Assembly: GCA_963932145.1 (NCBI GenBank)
Contig: CAWVQA010000053.1
Location: 124,001-188,000 of the forward strand
Direction of reading: 5' to 3'
Origin: Acanthosepion lycidas
Taxonomy: Eukaryota > Mollusca > Cephalopoda > Sepiida > Sepiidae
DNA: 64,000 nucleotides
The translations under genes were made by a program, and so were the position numbers. The notes beneath the pieces are model-generated. The model saw only the letters and a list, made by a program, of their open reading frames with translations. It ran no database searches and had not been told where the DNA came from. Positions 12,638-25,472 of the stretch are shown here, piece after piece (within the stretch, counting starts at the first letter, position 1; each line of letters starts with the position of its first letter).

Positions 12638-14039
12638 TTGCCTTCAAATTCAAAACGTGATCGTAGCATGCATGGACTCGACTCATATGATTGGGATTTC
12701 CATGAAAAAGATTGTGGGCCGAAAATGGGTGATCACTGTACATTTCTCTTCTGTTTCCTATTTATATTTTCTATTTTATCTACTCAATTTAGCATTATGG
12801 ACAGGGAAAGACCTAATCTAAGATCTCCAAAAAAATATTTTCCCTTCAAATTCATACCGTGATCGTAGCATGCATGGACTCGACTCATATGAATGGGATT
12901 TCCATGAAAAAGATTGTGGCCTGAAAAGGGGTGGTCACTGTACATTTCTCTTCTGTTTCCTATTTATATTTCTATTTTACCTCCTCTATTTAGCATTATG
13001 GACAGGGAAAGACATAATCTAAGATCTGCACAAAAATATTTTGCCTTAAAATTCATACCGAGATCGTAGCATGCATGGACTCGACTCATATGACTGGGAT
13101 TTCCATGAAAAAATTTGTGGGCCGAAAACGGGTGATCACTGTACATTTCTCTTCTGTTTCCTATTTATATTTATATTTTACCTCCTCAATTTAGCATTAT
13201 GGACAGGGTAAGACCTAATCTAAGATCTGCACAAAAATATTTTGCCTTCAAATTCATACCGTGATCGTAGCATGCATGTACTCGACTCATATGACTGGGA
13301 TTTCCATGAAAAAGTTTGTGGGCCGAAAATGGGTGATCACTGTACATTTCTCTTCTGTTTCCTATTTATATTTCTATTGTACCTCCTCAATTTAGCATTA
13401 TGGACAGGGTAAGACCTAATCTAAGATCTGCACAAAAATATTTTGCCTTCAAATTCATACCGTGATCGTAGCATGCATGGACTCGACTCATATCACTGGG
13501 ATTTCCATGAAAAAGATTGTGGGCCGAAAATGGGTGGTCACAGTACATTTCTCTTCTGTTTCCTATTTATATTTAACCTCCTCAATTTAGCCTTATGGAC
13601 AGGGAAAGACCAAATCTAAGATCTGCACAAAAATATTTTGCCTTCAAATTCATACCGTGATCGTAGCATGCATTGACTCGACTCATATGACTGGGATATC
13701 CATGAAATAGATTGTGGGCCGAAAATGTGTGATCACTGTACATTTCTCTTCTGTTTCCTATTTATATTTCTATTTTACGTCCTCAATTTAGCATTATGGA
13801 CAGGGAAAGACCTAATCTAAAATCTGCACAAAAATATTTTTCCTTCAAATTCATACTGTGGTCGTAGCATGCATGGACTCGACTCATATGACTGGGATTT
13901 CCATGAAAAACATTGTGGGCCGAAAATGGGAGATCACTGTACATTTCTCTTCTGTTTCCTATTTATATTTATATTTTACCTCCTCAATTTAGCATTATGG
14001 ACAGGGAAAGACCTAATCTAAAATCTGCACAAAAATATT
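12638..14039. repeat. 7-monomer HOR K-L-M-T-C-I-V, copy 1 (1402 bp)
   Basis: Monomers: K (12638, TTCAAAACGTG, with one extra T near 12770 in this copy), L (12840, ATATGAATGGG and GTGGCCTGAAAAGG), M (13041, CCTTAAAATTC and CCGAGATCG), T (13242, GCATGTACTCG), C (13443, CATATCACTGGG and a 6-bp deletion in the T-rich tract near 13574), I (13638, GCATTGACTCG and GGATATCC) and V (13839, CATACTGTGGTCG). The length is 7 x 201 + 1 - 6 = 1402. The C-monomer deletion is an unmistakable tag for tracing copies. Confidence 0.92.
13443..13637. repeat. C-type monomer with 6-bp deletion (195 bp)
   Basis: The T-rich tract reads ATTTATATTTAACCTCC, lacking six bases near 13574. The same deletion with the same CATATCACTGGG and GGTCACAGTAC markers is at 14844-15038 and 15441-15635. 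The three copies descend from one event. The 56855 unit also lost 6 bp in this tract, but with a different junction, so that was independent. Confidence 0.93.
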
Positions 14040-16037
14040 TTGCCTTCAAATTCAAAACGTGATCGTAGCATGCATGGACTCGACTCATATGATTGGGATT
14101 TCCATGAAAAAGATTGTGGGCCGAAAATGGGTGATCACTGTGCATTTGTCTTCTGTTTCCTATTTATATTTCTATTTTATCTACTCAATTTAGCATTATG
14201 GACAGGGAAATACCTAATCTAAGATCTCCAAAAAAATATTTTCCCTTCAAATTCATACCGTGATCGTAGCATGCATGGACTCGACTCATATGAATGGGAT
14301 TTCCATGAAAAAGATTGTGGCCTGAAAAGGGGTGATCACTGTACATTTCTCTTCTGTTTCCTATTTATATTTCTATTTTACCTCCTCAATTTAGCATTAT
14401 GGACAGGGAAAGACATAATCTAAGATCTGCACAAAAATATTTTGCCTTAAAATTCATACCGAGATCGTAGCATGCATGGACTCGACTCATATGACTGGGA
14501 TTTCCATGAAAAAATTTGTGGGCCGAAAACGGGTGATCACTGTACATTTCTCTTCTGTTTCCTATTTATATTTATATTTTACCTCCTCAATTTAGCATTA
14601 TGGACAGGGTAAGACCTAATCTAAGATCTGCACAAAAATATTTTGCCTTCAAATTCATACCGTGATCGTAGCATGCATGTACTCGACTCATATGACTGGG
14701 ATTTCCATGAAAAAGTTTGTGGGCCGAAAATGGGTGATCACTGTACATTTCTCTTCTGTTTCCTATTTATATTTCTATTGTACCTCCTCAATTTAGCATT
14801 ATGGACAGGGTAAGACCTAATCTAAGATCTGCACAAAAATATTTTGCCTTCAAATTCATACCGTGATCGTAGCATGCATGGACTCGACTCATATCACTGG
14901 GATTTCCATGAAAAAGATTGTGGGCCGAAAATGGGTGGTCACAGTACATTTCTCTTCTGTTTCCTATTTATATTTAACCTCCTCAATTTAGCCTTATGGA
15001 CAGGGAAAGACCAAATCTAAGATCTGCACAAAAATATTTTGCCTTCAAATTCATACCGTGATCGTAGCATGCATTGACTCGACTCATATGACTGGGATAT
15101 CCATGAAATAGATTGTGGGCCGAAAATGTGTGATCACTGTACATTTCTCTTCTGTTTCCTATTTATATTTCTATTTTACGTCCTCAATTTAGCATTATGG
15201 ACAGGGAAAGACCTAATCTAAGATCTGCACAAAAATATTTTGCCTTCAAATTCATACCGTGATCGTAGCATGCATGTACTCGACTCATATGACTGGGATT
15301 TCCATGAAAAAGTTTGTGGGCCGAAAATGGGTGATCACTGTACATTTCTCTTCTGTTTCCTATTTATATTTCTATTGTACCTCCTCAATTTAGCATTATG
15401 GACAGGGTAAGACCAAATCTAAGATCTGCACAAAAATATTTTGCCTTCAAATTCATACCGTGATCGTAGCATGCATGGACTCGACTCATATCACTGGGAT
15501 TTCCATGAAAAAGATTGTGGGCCGAAAATGGGTGGTCACAGTACATTTCTCTTCTGTTTCCTATTTATATTTAACCTCCTCAATTTAGCCTTATGGACAG
15601 GGAAAGACCAAATCTAAGATCTGCACAAAAATATTTTGCCTTCAAATTCATACCGTGATCGTAGCATGCATTGACTCGACTCATATGACTGGGATATCCA
15701 TGAAATAGATTGTGGGCCGAAAATGTGTGATCACTGTACATTTCTCTTCTGTTTCCTATTTATATTTCTATTTTACGTCCTCAATTTAGCATTATGGACA
15801 GGGAAAGACCTAATCTAAAATCTGCACAAAAATATTTTTCCTTCAAATTCATACTGTGGTCGTAGCATGCATGGACTCGACTCATATGACTGGGATTTCC
15901 ATGAAAAACATTGTGGGCCGAAAATGGGAGATCACTGTACATTTCTCTTCTGTTTCCTATTTATATTTATATTTTACCTCCTCAATTTAGCATTATGGAC
16001 AGGGAAAGACCTAATCTAAAATCTGCACAAAAATATT
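14040..16037. repeat. K-L-M-(T-C-I)x2-V HOR, copy 2 (1998 bp)
   Basis: The order is K (14040), L, M, T (14643), C (14844), I (15039), T (15240), C (15441), I (15636) and V (15837). The inner T-C-I block of 597 bp, carrying the 6-bp deletion in C, is present twice in tandem, at 14643-15239 and 15240-15836. The total of 1998 bp equals ten monomers less two 6-bp deletions. The two T-C-I blocks look nearly identical, so this nested duplication arose after the K-to-V unit had already been copied. Confidence 0.93.
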
Positions 16038-17243
16038 TTGCCTTCAAATTCAAAACGTGATCGTAGCATGCATGGACTCGACTCATATGATTGGGATTTC
16101 CATGAAAAAGATTGTGGGCCGAAAATGGGTGATCACTGTGCATTTGTCTTCTGTTTCCTATTTATATTTCTATTTTATCTACTCAATTTAGCATTATGGA
16201 CAGGGAAAGACCTAATCTAAGATCTCCAAAAAAATATTTTCCCTTCAAATTCATACCGTGATCGTAGCATGCATGGACTCGACTCATATGAATGGGATTT
16301 CCATGAAAAAGATTGTGGCCTGAAAAGGGGTGATCACTGTACATTTCTCTTCTGTTTTCTATTTATATTTCTATTTTACCTCCTCAATTTAGCATTATGG
16401 ACAGGGAAAGACATAATCTAAGATCTGCACAAAAATATTTTGCCTTAAAATTCATACCGAGATCGTAGCGTGCATGGACTCGACTCATATGACTAGGATT
16501 TCCAAGAAAAAGATTGTGGGCCGAAAATGGGTGATCACCGTACATTTCTCTTCTGTTTCCTATTTATATTTATATTTTACCTCCTCAATATAGCATTATG
16601 GACAGGGAAAAACCTAATCTAAAATCTGCACAAAAATATTTTGCTTTCAAATTCATACCGTGATCGTAGCATGCATGGACTCGACTCATATGAATGGGAT
16701 TTCCATGAAAAAGATTGTGGGCCGAAAATGGGTGATCACTGTACATTTCTCTTCTGTTTCCTATTTATATTTATATTTTACCTCCTCAATTTAGCATTAT
16801 GGACAGGAAAAGACCTAATCTAAAATCTGCACAAAAATATTTTGCTTTCAAATTCATACCGTGATCGTAGCATGCATGGACTCGACTCATATTACTGGGA
16901 TTTCCATGAAAAAGTTTGTGGGCCGAAAATGGGTGATCACTGTACATTTCTCTACTGTTTCCTATTTATATTTCTATTTTACCTCCTCAATTTAAAATTA
17001 TGGACAGGGAATGACCTAATCTAAGATCTGCACAAAAATATTTTGCTTTCAAATTCATACCGTGAGCGTAGCATGCATGGACTCGGTTCATATGACGGGG
17101 ATTTCCATGAAAAAGATTGTGGGCCGAAAATGGGTGATCACTGTACATTTCTCTTCTGTCTCCTATTTATATTTCTATTTTACCTCCTCAATTTAGCATT
17201 ATGGACAGGGAAAGACATAATCTAAGATCTGCACAAAAATATT
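16038..17243. repeat. Broken third copy of K-L joined to N and q-r-s
   Basis: K (16038) and L (16239) begin a third HOR copy. The next unit, N (16440), keeps the M-type start (CCTTAAAATTC, CCGAGATCG) but then diverges with GTAGCGTGCATGG, GACTAGGATTTCCAAG and CTCAATATAGC. It leads into q (16641), r (16842) and s (17043), which match 11834-12436 at an offset of 4807 bp. The segment is therefore a junction between two otherwise separate HOR families. Confidence 0.85.
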
Positions 17244-18447
17244 TTGCCTTAAAATTCATACCGAGATCGTAGCGTGCATGGACTCGACTCATATGACTAG
17301 GATTTCCAAGAAAAAGATTGTGGGCCGAAAATGGGTGATCACCGTACATTTCTCTTCTGTTTCCTATTTATATTTATATTTTACCTCCTCAATATAGCAT
17401 TATGGACAGGGAAAAACCAAATGGCAGATCTGCAATAAATATTTTGCCTTCAAATTCATACCGTGATCGAAGCATGCATTGAGACGACTCATATGACTGG
17501 GATTTCCATGAAAAAGTTTGTGGGCCGAAAATGGGTGATCACTGTACATTTCTCTACTGTTTCCTATTTATATTTCTATTTTACCTCCTCAATTTAAAAT
17601 TATGGACAGGGAATGACCTAATCTAAAATCTGCACAAAAATATTTTGCCTTCAAATTCAAAACGTGATCGTAGCATGCATGGACTCGACTCATATGATTG
17701 GGATTTCCATGAAAAAGATTGTGGGCCGAAAATGGGTGATCACTGTACATTTCTCTTCTGTTTCCTATTTATATTTCTATTTTATCTACTCAATTTAGCA
17801 TTATGGACAGGGAAAGACCTAATCTAAGATCTCCAAAAAAATATTTTCCCTTCAAATTCATACCGTGATCGTAGCATGCATGGACTCGACTCATATGAAT
17901 GGGATTTCCATGAAAAAGATTGTGGCCTGAAAAGGGGTGATCACTGTACATTTCTCTTCTGTTTCCTATTTATATTTCTATTTTACCTCCTCAATTTAGC
18001 ATTATGGACAGGGAAAGACATAATCTAAGATCTGCACAAAAATATTTTGCCTTAAAATTCATACCGAGATCGTAGCGTGCATGGACTCGACTCATATGAC
18101 TAGGATTTCCAAGAAAAAGATTGTGGGCCGAAAATGGGTGATCACCGTACATTTCTCTTCTGTTTCCTATTTATATTTATATTTTACCTCCTCAATATAG
18201 CATTATGGACAGGGAAAAACCAAATGGCAGATCTGCAATAAATATTTTGCCTTCAAATTCATACCGTGATCGAAGCATGCATTGAGACGACTCATATGAC
18301 TGGGATTTCCATGAAAAAGATTGTGGGCAGAAAATGGGTGATCACTGTACATTTCTCTTCTGTTTCCTATTTATATTTATATTTTACCTCCTCAATATAG
18401 TATTATGGACAGGGAAAAACCTAATCTAAGATCTGCACAAAAATATT
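17244..18447. repeat. N-P-K-L-N-P, 4-monomer HOR (803 bp)
   Basis: N (17244), P (17444), K (17645) and L (17846) are followed by N (18047) and P (18247), an offset of 803 bp. The missing base is in the tail GCAATAAATATTTT that ends each N. P is recognised by GATCGAAGCATGCATTGAGACG. The P at 17444 ends like r (TTTCTCTACTG, TTTAAAATTATGG, GGGAATGACC), whereas the P at 18247 has a different second half. The first P is therefore a P/r hybrid. Confidence 0.87.
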
Positions 18448-19050
18448 TTTCTTTCAAATTCATACCGTGATCGTAGCATGCATGGATTCGACTCATATGA
18501 CTGGGATTTCCATGAAAAAAATTGTGGGCCGAAAATGGGTGATCACTGTACATTTCTCTTCTGTTTCCTATTGATATTTATATTTTACTTCTTAAATTTA
18601 GCATTATGGACAGGGAAAGACCGAATGTAAGATCTGCAAAAAAATATTTTGCCTTCAAATTCATACCATGATCGTAGCATGCATGGACACGACTCATATG
18701 AGTGGGATTTCCATGAAAAAGATTGTCGGCAGAAAATGGGTGATCACTGTACATTTCTCTTCTGTTTCCTATTTATATTTATATTTTACCTCCTCAATTT
18801 AGCATTATGGACAGGGAAAGACCAAATCGAAGATCTGCAAAAAAATATTTTGCCTTCAAATTCATACCGTGATCGTAGCATGCATGGACTCGACTCATAT
18901 GACTGGGATTTCCATGCAAAAGATTGTCGGCAGAAAATGGGTGATCACTGTACATTTCTCTTCTGTTTCCTATTTATATTTATATTTTACCTCCTCAATT
19001 TAGCATTGTGGACAGGGAAAGACCTAATCTAAAATCTGCACAAAAATATT
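18448..19050. repeat. Monomer trio shared with 44820-45420
   Basis: The units at 18448 (GGATTCGACTC, GAAAAAAATTG, TTTACTTCTTAAATTT), 18649 (CCATGATCG, GGACACGACTC, ATATGAGTGGG, GTCGGCAG) and 18850 match units at 44820, 45020 and 45221, in the same order. This is a dispersed duplication about 26.4 kb apart. GAA replaces the usual TAA near 18830, so 18649-19032 has a 127-codon open frame across two monomers. I do not regard it as a gene. Confidence 0.82.
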
Positions 19051-19653
19051 TTGCTTTCAAATTCATACCGTGATCGTAGCATGCATGGACTCGACTCATA
19101 TGAATGGGATTTCCATGAAAAAGATAGTGGGCCGAAAATGGGTGATCACTGTACATTTCTCTTCTGTTTCCTATTTATATTTATATTTTACCTCCTCAAT
19201 TTAGCATTATGGACAGGGAAAGACATTATCAAAGCTCTGCACACAAATATTTTGCCTTCAAATTCATACCGTGATCGTAGCATGCATGGACTCGATTCAT
19301 ATGACGGGGATTTCCATGAAAAAGATTGTGGGCCGAAAATGGGTGATCACTGTACATTTCTCTTCTGTCTCCTATTTATATTTCTATTTTACCTCCTCAA
19401 TTTAGCATTATGGACAGGGAAAGACCTAATCTAAAATCTGCACGAAAATATTTTGCCTTCAAATACATACCGTGATCGTAGCATGCATAGACTTGACTCG
19501 TATGACTGGGATTTCCATGAAAAAGATTGTGGGCCGAAAATGGGTTATCACTGTACATTTCTCTTCTGTTTCCTATTTATATTTCTATTTTACCTCCTCA
19601 ATTTAGCATTATGGACAGGGAAAGACCTAATCTAACATCTGCACAAAAATATT
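19051..19653. repeat. Returning q-s-t monomers
   Basis: The units at 19051 (TTGCTTTC, ATATGAATGGG), 19252 (CATATGACGGGG, TTCTGTCTCC) and 19453 (AAATACATACC, GCATAGACTTG, GGGTTATCAC) repeat the q, s and t types of 11834-12637 without r. Loss of r between q and s fits an unequal exchange between adjacent units. The tail of 19051 (GACATTATCAAAGCTCTGCACACAAA) belongs to a different lineage, also seen at 21.6, 24.6 and 25.8 kb. Confidence 0.8.
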
Positions 19654-21254
19654 TTGCCTTCAAATTCATACCGTGATCGTAGCATGCATGGACTCGACTC
19701 ATATGACTGGGATTTCCATGAAAAAGATTGTGGGCCGAAAATGGGTGACCACTTTACATTTCTCTTCTGTTTCCTATTTATATTTATATTTTACCTACTT
19801 AATTTAGCATTATAGACAGGGAAAGACCTAATCTAATATCTGCACAAAAATATTTTGCCTTCAAATTCATACCGTGAACGTAGAATGCATGGACTCGACT
19901 CATATGACTGGGATTTCCATAAAAAAAATTTTTGGCAGAAAATGGGTGATCACTGTACATTTCTCTTCTGTTTCCTATTTATATTTATATTTTACCTCCT
20001 CAATTTAGCATTATGGACAGGGAAAAAACAAATGGAAGATCTGCAATAAATATTTTGCCTTCAAATTCATACCGTGATCGTAGCATGCATGGGCTCGACT
20101 CATATGACTGGGATTTCCATGAAAAGTATTGTGGGCCGACAATGGGTGATCACTGTACATTTCTCTTCTATTTCCTATTTATATTTCTATTTTACGTCCT
20201 CAATTTAGATATATGGCCAGGGAAAGACCTAATTTAAGCTCTGCACAAAAATATTTTGCCTTCAAATTCATATCGTGATCGTAGCATGCATGGACTCGAC
20301 TCATATTACTGGGATTTCCATGAAAAAGATTGTGGGCCGAAAATGGGTGATCACTGTACATTTCTCTTCTGTTTCCTATTTATATTTATATTTTACTTCC
20401 TCAATTTAGCATTTTGGGCAGGGAAAGACCTAATCTAAATTCTGCACAAAAATATTTTGCATTCAAATTCATACCGTGATCGTAGCATGCATGGACTCGA
20501 CTCATATGAATGGGATTTCCATGAAAAAGATAGTGGGATGAAAATTGGTGATCACTGTACATTTCTGTTTCCTATTTATATTTCTATTTTACCTCCTCAA
20601 TTTAGCATTATGGACAGTGAAAGACCTAATGTAAGCTCTGTACAAAAATATTTTGCCTTCAAATTCATACCGTGATCGTAGCATGCATGAACTCGACTCA
20701 TATGACTGGGATTTCCATGAAAAAGATTGTGGGCCGAAAATGGGTGATCACTGTACATTTCTCTTCTGTTTCCTATTTATATTTCTATTTTACCTCCTCA
20801 ATTTAGTATTATGGACAGGGAAAGACCTAATCAAGATCTGCACAAAAATATTTTGCCTTCAAATTCATACCGTGATCGTAGCATGCATGGACACGACTCA
20901 TATGACTGGGATTTCCATGAAAACGATTGTGGGCCGAAAATGGGTGATCACTGTACATTTCTCTTCTGTTTCCTATTTATATTTATATTTTACATCATCA
21001 ATTTAGCATTATGGACAGGGAAAGACCTAATCTAAGATCTGCACAAAAATATTTTGCCTTCAAATTCATACCGTGATCGTAGCATGCATGGACTCGATTC
21101 ATATGACTGGGATTTACATGAAAATGATTGTGGGCCGAAAATGGGTGATCACTGTACATTTCTCTTCTGTTTCCTATTTATATTTCTATTTTACCTCCTC
21201 AATTTAGCATTATGGACAGGGAAAGACCTAATCTAAAATCTGCACAAAAATATT
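19654..21254. repeat. Diverged single monomers with several indels
   Basis: Eight monomers (19654, 19855, 20055, 20256, 20457, 20653, 20853, 21054) with no strong local HOR. Length changes: one base lost in the tail of 19855; five bases lost in the TTTCTCTTCTG tract of 20457 near 20566; one base lost in the tail of 20653 (CTAATCAAGATCTG). The 20653-20853 pair resembles 22058-22258, including the shared CTAATCAAGATCTG tail. The 21054 unit (GATTTACATGAAAATG) resembles 22861 and 27079. Confidence 0.8.
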
Positions 21255-24200
21255 TTGCCTTCAAATTCATACTGAGATCGTAGCATGCATGGACTCGACC
21301 CATATGACTGGGATTTGCATGAAAAAGATTGTGGGCCGAAAATGGGTGATCACTGTACATTTCTCTTCTGTTTCCTATTTATGTTTCTATTTTACCTCCT
21401 CAAATTAGCATTATGGACAGGGAAAGATCTAATCTAAAATCTGCACAAAAATATTTTGCCTTCATATTCATACCGTGATCGTAGCATGCATGGACTCGAC
21501 TCATATGACTGGGATGTCCATGAAAAAGATTGTGGTCCGAAAATGCGTGATCACTGTCCATTTCTCTTTTGTTTCCTATTTATATTTATATTTTCCTCCT
21601 CAATTTAGCTTTATGGACAGGGAAAGACATTATCAAAGTTCTGCACACAAATATTTTGCCTTCAAATTCATACCGTGATCGTAGCATGCATGGACTCGAC
21701 TCATATGACTGGGATTTCCATGAAAAAGATTGTGAGCCGAAAATGGGTGATCACTGTACATTTCTCTTCTGTATTCTATTTATATTTATATTTTACATCC
21801 TCAATTCAGCATTATGGCCAGGGAAAGAACTAATCTAAGCTCTGCACAAAAATATTTTGCCTTCAAATTCATACCGTGAACGTAGCATGCATGGGCTTGA
21901 CTCATATGACAGGGATTTCCATGAAAAAGATTGTGGGCCAAAAATGGGTGATCACTGTACATTTCTCTTCTGTTTCCTTTTTATATTTCTATTTTACCTC
22001 CTCAATTTAGCATTATAGACAGGGAAAGACCTAATGTAAGCTCTGTACAAAAATATTTTGCCTTCAAATTCATACCGTGATCGTAGCATGCATGGACTCG
22101 ACTCATATGACTGGGATTTCCATGAAAAAGATTGTGGGCCGAAAAAGGGTGATCACTGTACATTTCTCTTCTGTTTCCTATTTATATTTATATTTTACCT
22201 CCTCAATTTAGCATTATGGACAGGGAAAGACCTAATCAAGATCTGCACAATAATATTTTGCCTTCAAATTCATACCGTGATCGTAGCATGCATGGACTCG
22301 ACTCATATGACTGGGATTTCCATGAAAACGATTGTGGGCCGAAAATGGGTGATCACTGTACATTTCTCTTCTGTTTCCTATTTATATTTATATTTTACAT
22401 CATCAATTTAGCATTATGGACAGGGAAAGACCTAATCTAAGATCTGCACAAAAATATTTTGCCTTCAAATTCATACCGTGATTGTAGCATGCATGGACTC
22501 GACTCATATGACTGGGATTTCCATGAAAAAGATTCTAAGCCGAAAATGGGTGATCACTGTACATTTCTCTTCTGTTTCCTATTTATATTTATATTTTACC
22601 TCCTCAATTTAGCATTATGGACAGGGAAAGACCTAATCTAAGCTCTGCACAAAAATATTTTGCCTTCAAATTCATACCGTGATCGTAGGATGCATGGACT
22701 CGACTCATATGACTGGGATTTCCATGAAAAAGATTGTGGGCGGAAAATGGGTGATCACTGTACATTTCTCTTCTGTTTCCTATTTATATTTCTATTTTAC
22801 CTCCTCAATTTAGCATTATGGACAGTGAAAGACCTAATCTAAAATCTGCACAAAAATATTTTGCATTCAAATTCATACCGTGATCGTAGCATGCATGGAC
22901 TCGATTCATATGACTGGGATTTACATGAAAATGATTGTGGGCCGAAAATGGGTGATCACTGTACATTTCTCTTCTGTTTCCTATTTATATTTCTATTTTA
23001 CCGCCTCAATTTAGCATTATGGACAGGGAAAGACCTAATCTAAAATCTGCACAAAAATATTTTGCCTTCAAATTCATACTGAGATCGTAGCATGCATGGA
23101 CTCGACTCATATAACTGGGATTTGCATGAAAAAGATTGTAGGCCGAAAATGGGTGATCACTGTACATTTCTCTTCTGTTTCCTATTTATATTTATATTTT
23201 ACCTCTTCAAATTAGCATTATGGACAGGGAAAGATCTAATCTAAAATCTGCACAAAAATATTTTGCCTTCATATTCATACCGTGATCGTAGCATGCATGG
23301 ACTCGACTCATATGACTGGGATGTCCATGAAAAAGATTGTGGTCCGAAAATGCGTGATCACTGTCCATTTCTCTTTTGTTTCCTATTTATATTTCTATTT
23401 TACTTCCTGAATTAAGCATTATGGACAGGGAAAGACCTAATCTAAAATCTGCACAAAAATATTTTGCCTTCAAATTCATACCGTGATCGTAGCATGCATG
23501 GACTCGACTCATATGACTGGAATTTCCATGAAAAAGATTGTGGGCCGAAATTGGTTGGTCACTGTACATTTCTCTTCTGTATCCTATTCATATTTATATT
23601 TTACCTCCTCAATTTAGCATTATGGACAGGGAAAGACCTAATCTAAGATCTGCACAAAAATATTTTGCTTTCAAATTCATACCATGATCGTAGCATGCAT
23701 GGACTCGACTCATATGACTGGGATTTCCATGAAAAAGATTTTGGGCAGAAAATGGGTGATCACTGTACATTTCTCTTCTGTTTCCTATTTATATTTCTAT
23801 TTTACCTCCTCAATTTTGCATTATGGACAGGGAAAGACCTAATCTAACATCTGCACAAAAATATTTTGCATTCAAATTCATACCGTGATCGTAGCATGCA
23901 TGGACGCGACTCATATGACTGGGATTTCAATGAAAAAGATTGTGGGCCGAAAATGGGTGACCACTATACATTTCTCTTCTGTTTCCTATTTATATTTATA
24001 TTTTACCTACTTAATTTAGCATTATGGACAGGGAAAGACCTAATCTAACATCTGCACAAAAATATTTTGCCTTCAAATTCATACCGTGATCGTAGCATGC
24101 ATGGACTCGACTCATATGACTGGAATTTCCATGAAAAAGATTGTGGGCCGAAAATGGTTGGTCACTGTACATTTCTCTTCTGTTTCTTATTCATATTTAT

Positions 24201-24267
24201 ATTTTACCTCCTCAATTTTGCATTATGGACAGGGAAAGACCTAATCTAATATATGCACAAAAATATT
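21255..24267. repeat. 15-monomer segment, copy 1 of the 2.9-kb duplication
   Basis: Units X (21255, CATACTGAGATCG, CGACCCATATG, TTTGCATG), Y (21456, TTCATATTC, GGGATGTCC, GTGGTCCG), Z (21656, GAGCCGAAAATG, AATTCAGC) and W (21857, GTGAACG, CATATGACAGGG) are followed by eleven more. The segment from about 21242 to 24150 matches about 25460 to 28368 at an offset of 4218 bp. I found three differences within the core: GGGCTTG/GGACTTG in W, TATAGAC/TATGGAC at the end of W, and CCGCCTC/CGGCCTC near 23002/27220. One-base deletions in Y and in 22058 are shared, confirming the alignment. Confidence 0.92.
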
Positions 24268-25472
24268 TTGCCTTCAAATTCATACTGAGATCGTAGCATG
24301 CATGGACTCGACCCATATGACTGGGATTTGCATGAAAAAGATTGTGGGCCGAAAATGGGTGATCACTGTACATTTCTCTTCTGTTTCCTATTTATGTTTC
24401 TATTTTACCTCCTCAAATTAGCATTATGGACAGGGAAAGATCTAATCTAAAATCTGCACAAAAATATTTTGCCTTCATATTCATACCGTGATCGTAGCAT
24501 GCATGGACTCGACTCATATGACTGGGATGTCCATGAAAAAGATTGTGGTCCGAAAATGCGTGATCACTGTCCATTTCTCTTTTGTTTCCTATTTATATTT
24601 ATATTTTCCTCCTCAATTTAGCTTTATGGACAGGGAAAGACATTATCAAAGTTCTGCACACAAATATTTTGCCTTCAAATTCATACCGTGATCGTAGCAT
24701 GCATGGACTCGACTCATATGACTGGGATTTCCATGAAAAAGATTGTGAGCCGAAAATGGGTGATCACTGTACATTTCTCTTCTGTATTCTATTTATATTT
24801 ATATTTTACATCCTCAATTCAGCATTATGGCCAGGGAAAGAACTAATCTAAGCTCTGCACAAAAATATTTTGCCTTCAAATTCATACCGTGAACGTAGCA
24901 TGCATGGACTTGACTCATATGACTGGGATTTCAATGAAAAAGATTGTGGGCCGAAAATGGGTGACCACTATACATTTCTCTTCTGTTTCCTATTTATATT
25001 TATATTTTACCTACTTAATTTAGCATTATGGACAGGGAAAGACCTAATCTAACATCTGCACAAAAATATTTTGCCTTCAAATTCATACCGTGATCGTAGC
25101 ATGCATGGACTCGACTCATATGACTGGAATTTCCATGAAAAAGATTGTGGGCCGAAAATGGTTGGTCACTGTACATTTCTCTTCTGTTTCCTATTTATAT
25201 TTATATTTTACCTCCTCAATTTAGCATTATGGACAGGGAAAGACCTAATCTAAGATCTGCACAAAAATATTTTGCTTTCAAATTCATACCGTGATCGTAG
25301 CATGCATGGACTCGACTCATATGACTGGGATTTCCATGAAAAAGATTTTGGGCAGAAAATGGGTGATCACTGTACATTTCTCTTCTGTTTCCTATTTATA
25401 TTTCTATTTTACCTCCTCAATTTTGCATTATGGACAGGGAAAGACCTAATCTAATATATGCACAAAAATATT
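24268..25472. repeat. 6-monomer intermediate block (1205 bp)
   Basis: X (24268), Y (24469) and Z (24669) recur here between the two long copies. Then comes a hybrid at 24870, which starts like W (GTGAACG, GGACTTGACTC) and ends like the 23866 unit (TTTCAATGAAAAAG, GGGTGACCACTATAC). Units at 25071 and 25272 resemble 24067 and 23665. The next X starts at 25473, 1205 bp on. So X-Y-Z occurs three times within about 5 kb, and the middle block is a shortened derivative of the longer unit. Confidence 0.88.

Noticed and set aside
12964-13146. Minus-strand open frames of about 60 codons (also 23387-23569, 27605-27787, 30218-30400, 37708-37890 and others)
   Set aside because: They are the same satellite read on the other strand and appear wherever a TGA near TCAATTT is mutated. 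There is no evidence of coding.
18649-19032. 127-codon open frames (also 19051-19434, 61470-61853; 126 codons at 48433-48813)
   Set aside because: Each is two satellite monomers joined because the fixed TAA is mutated, or (48433-48813) because three small losses happen to sum to three bases. No start signal, codon bias or conserved domain is present.
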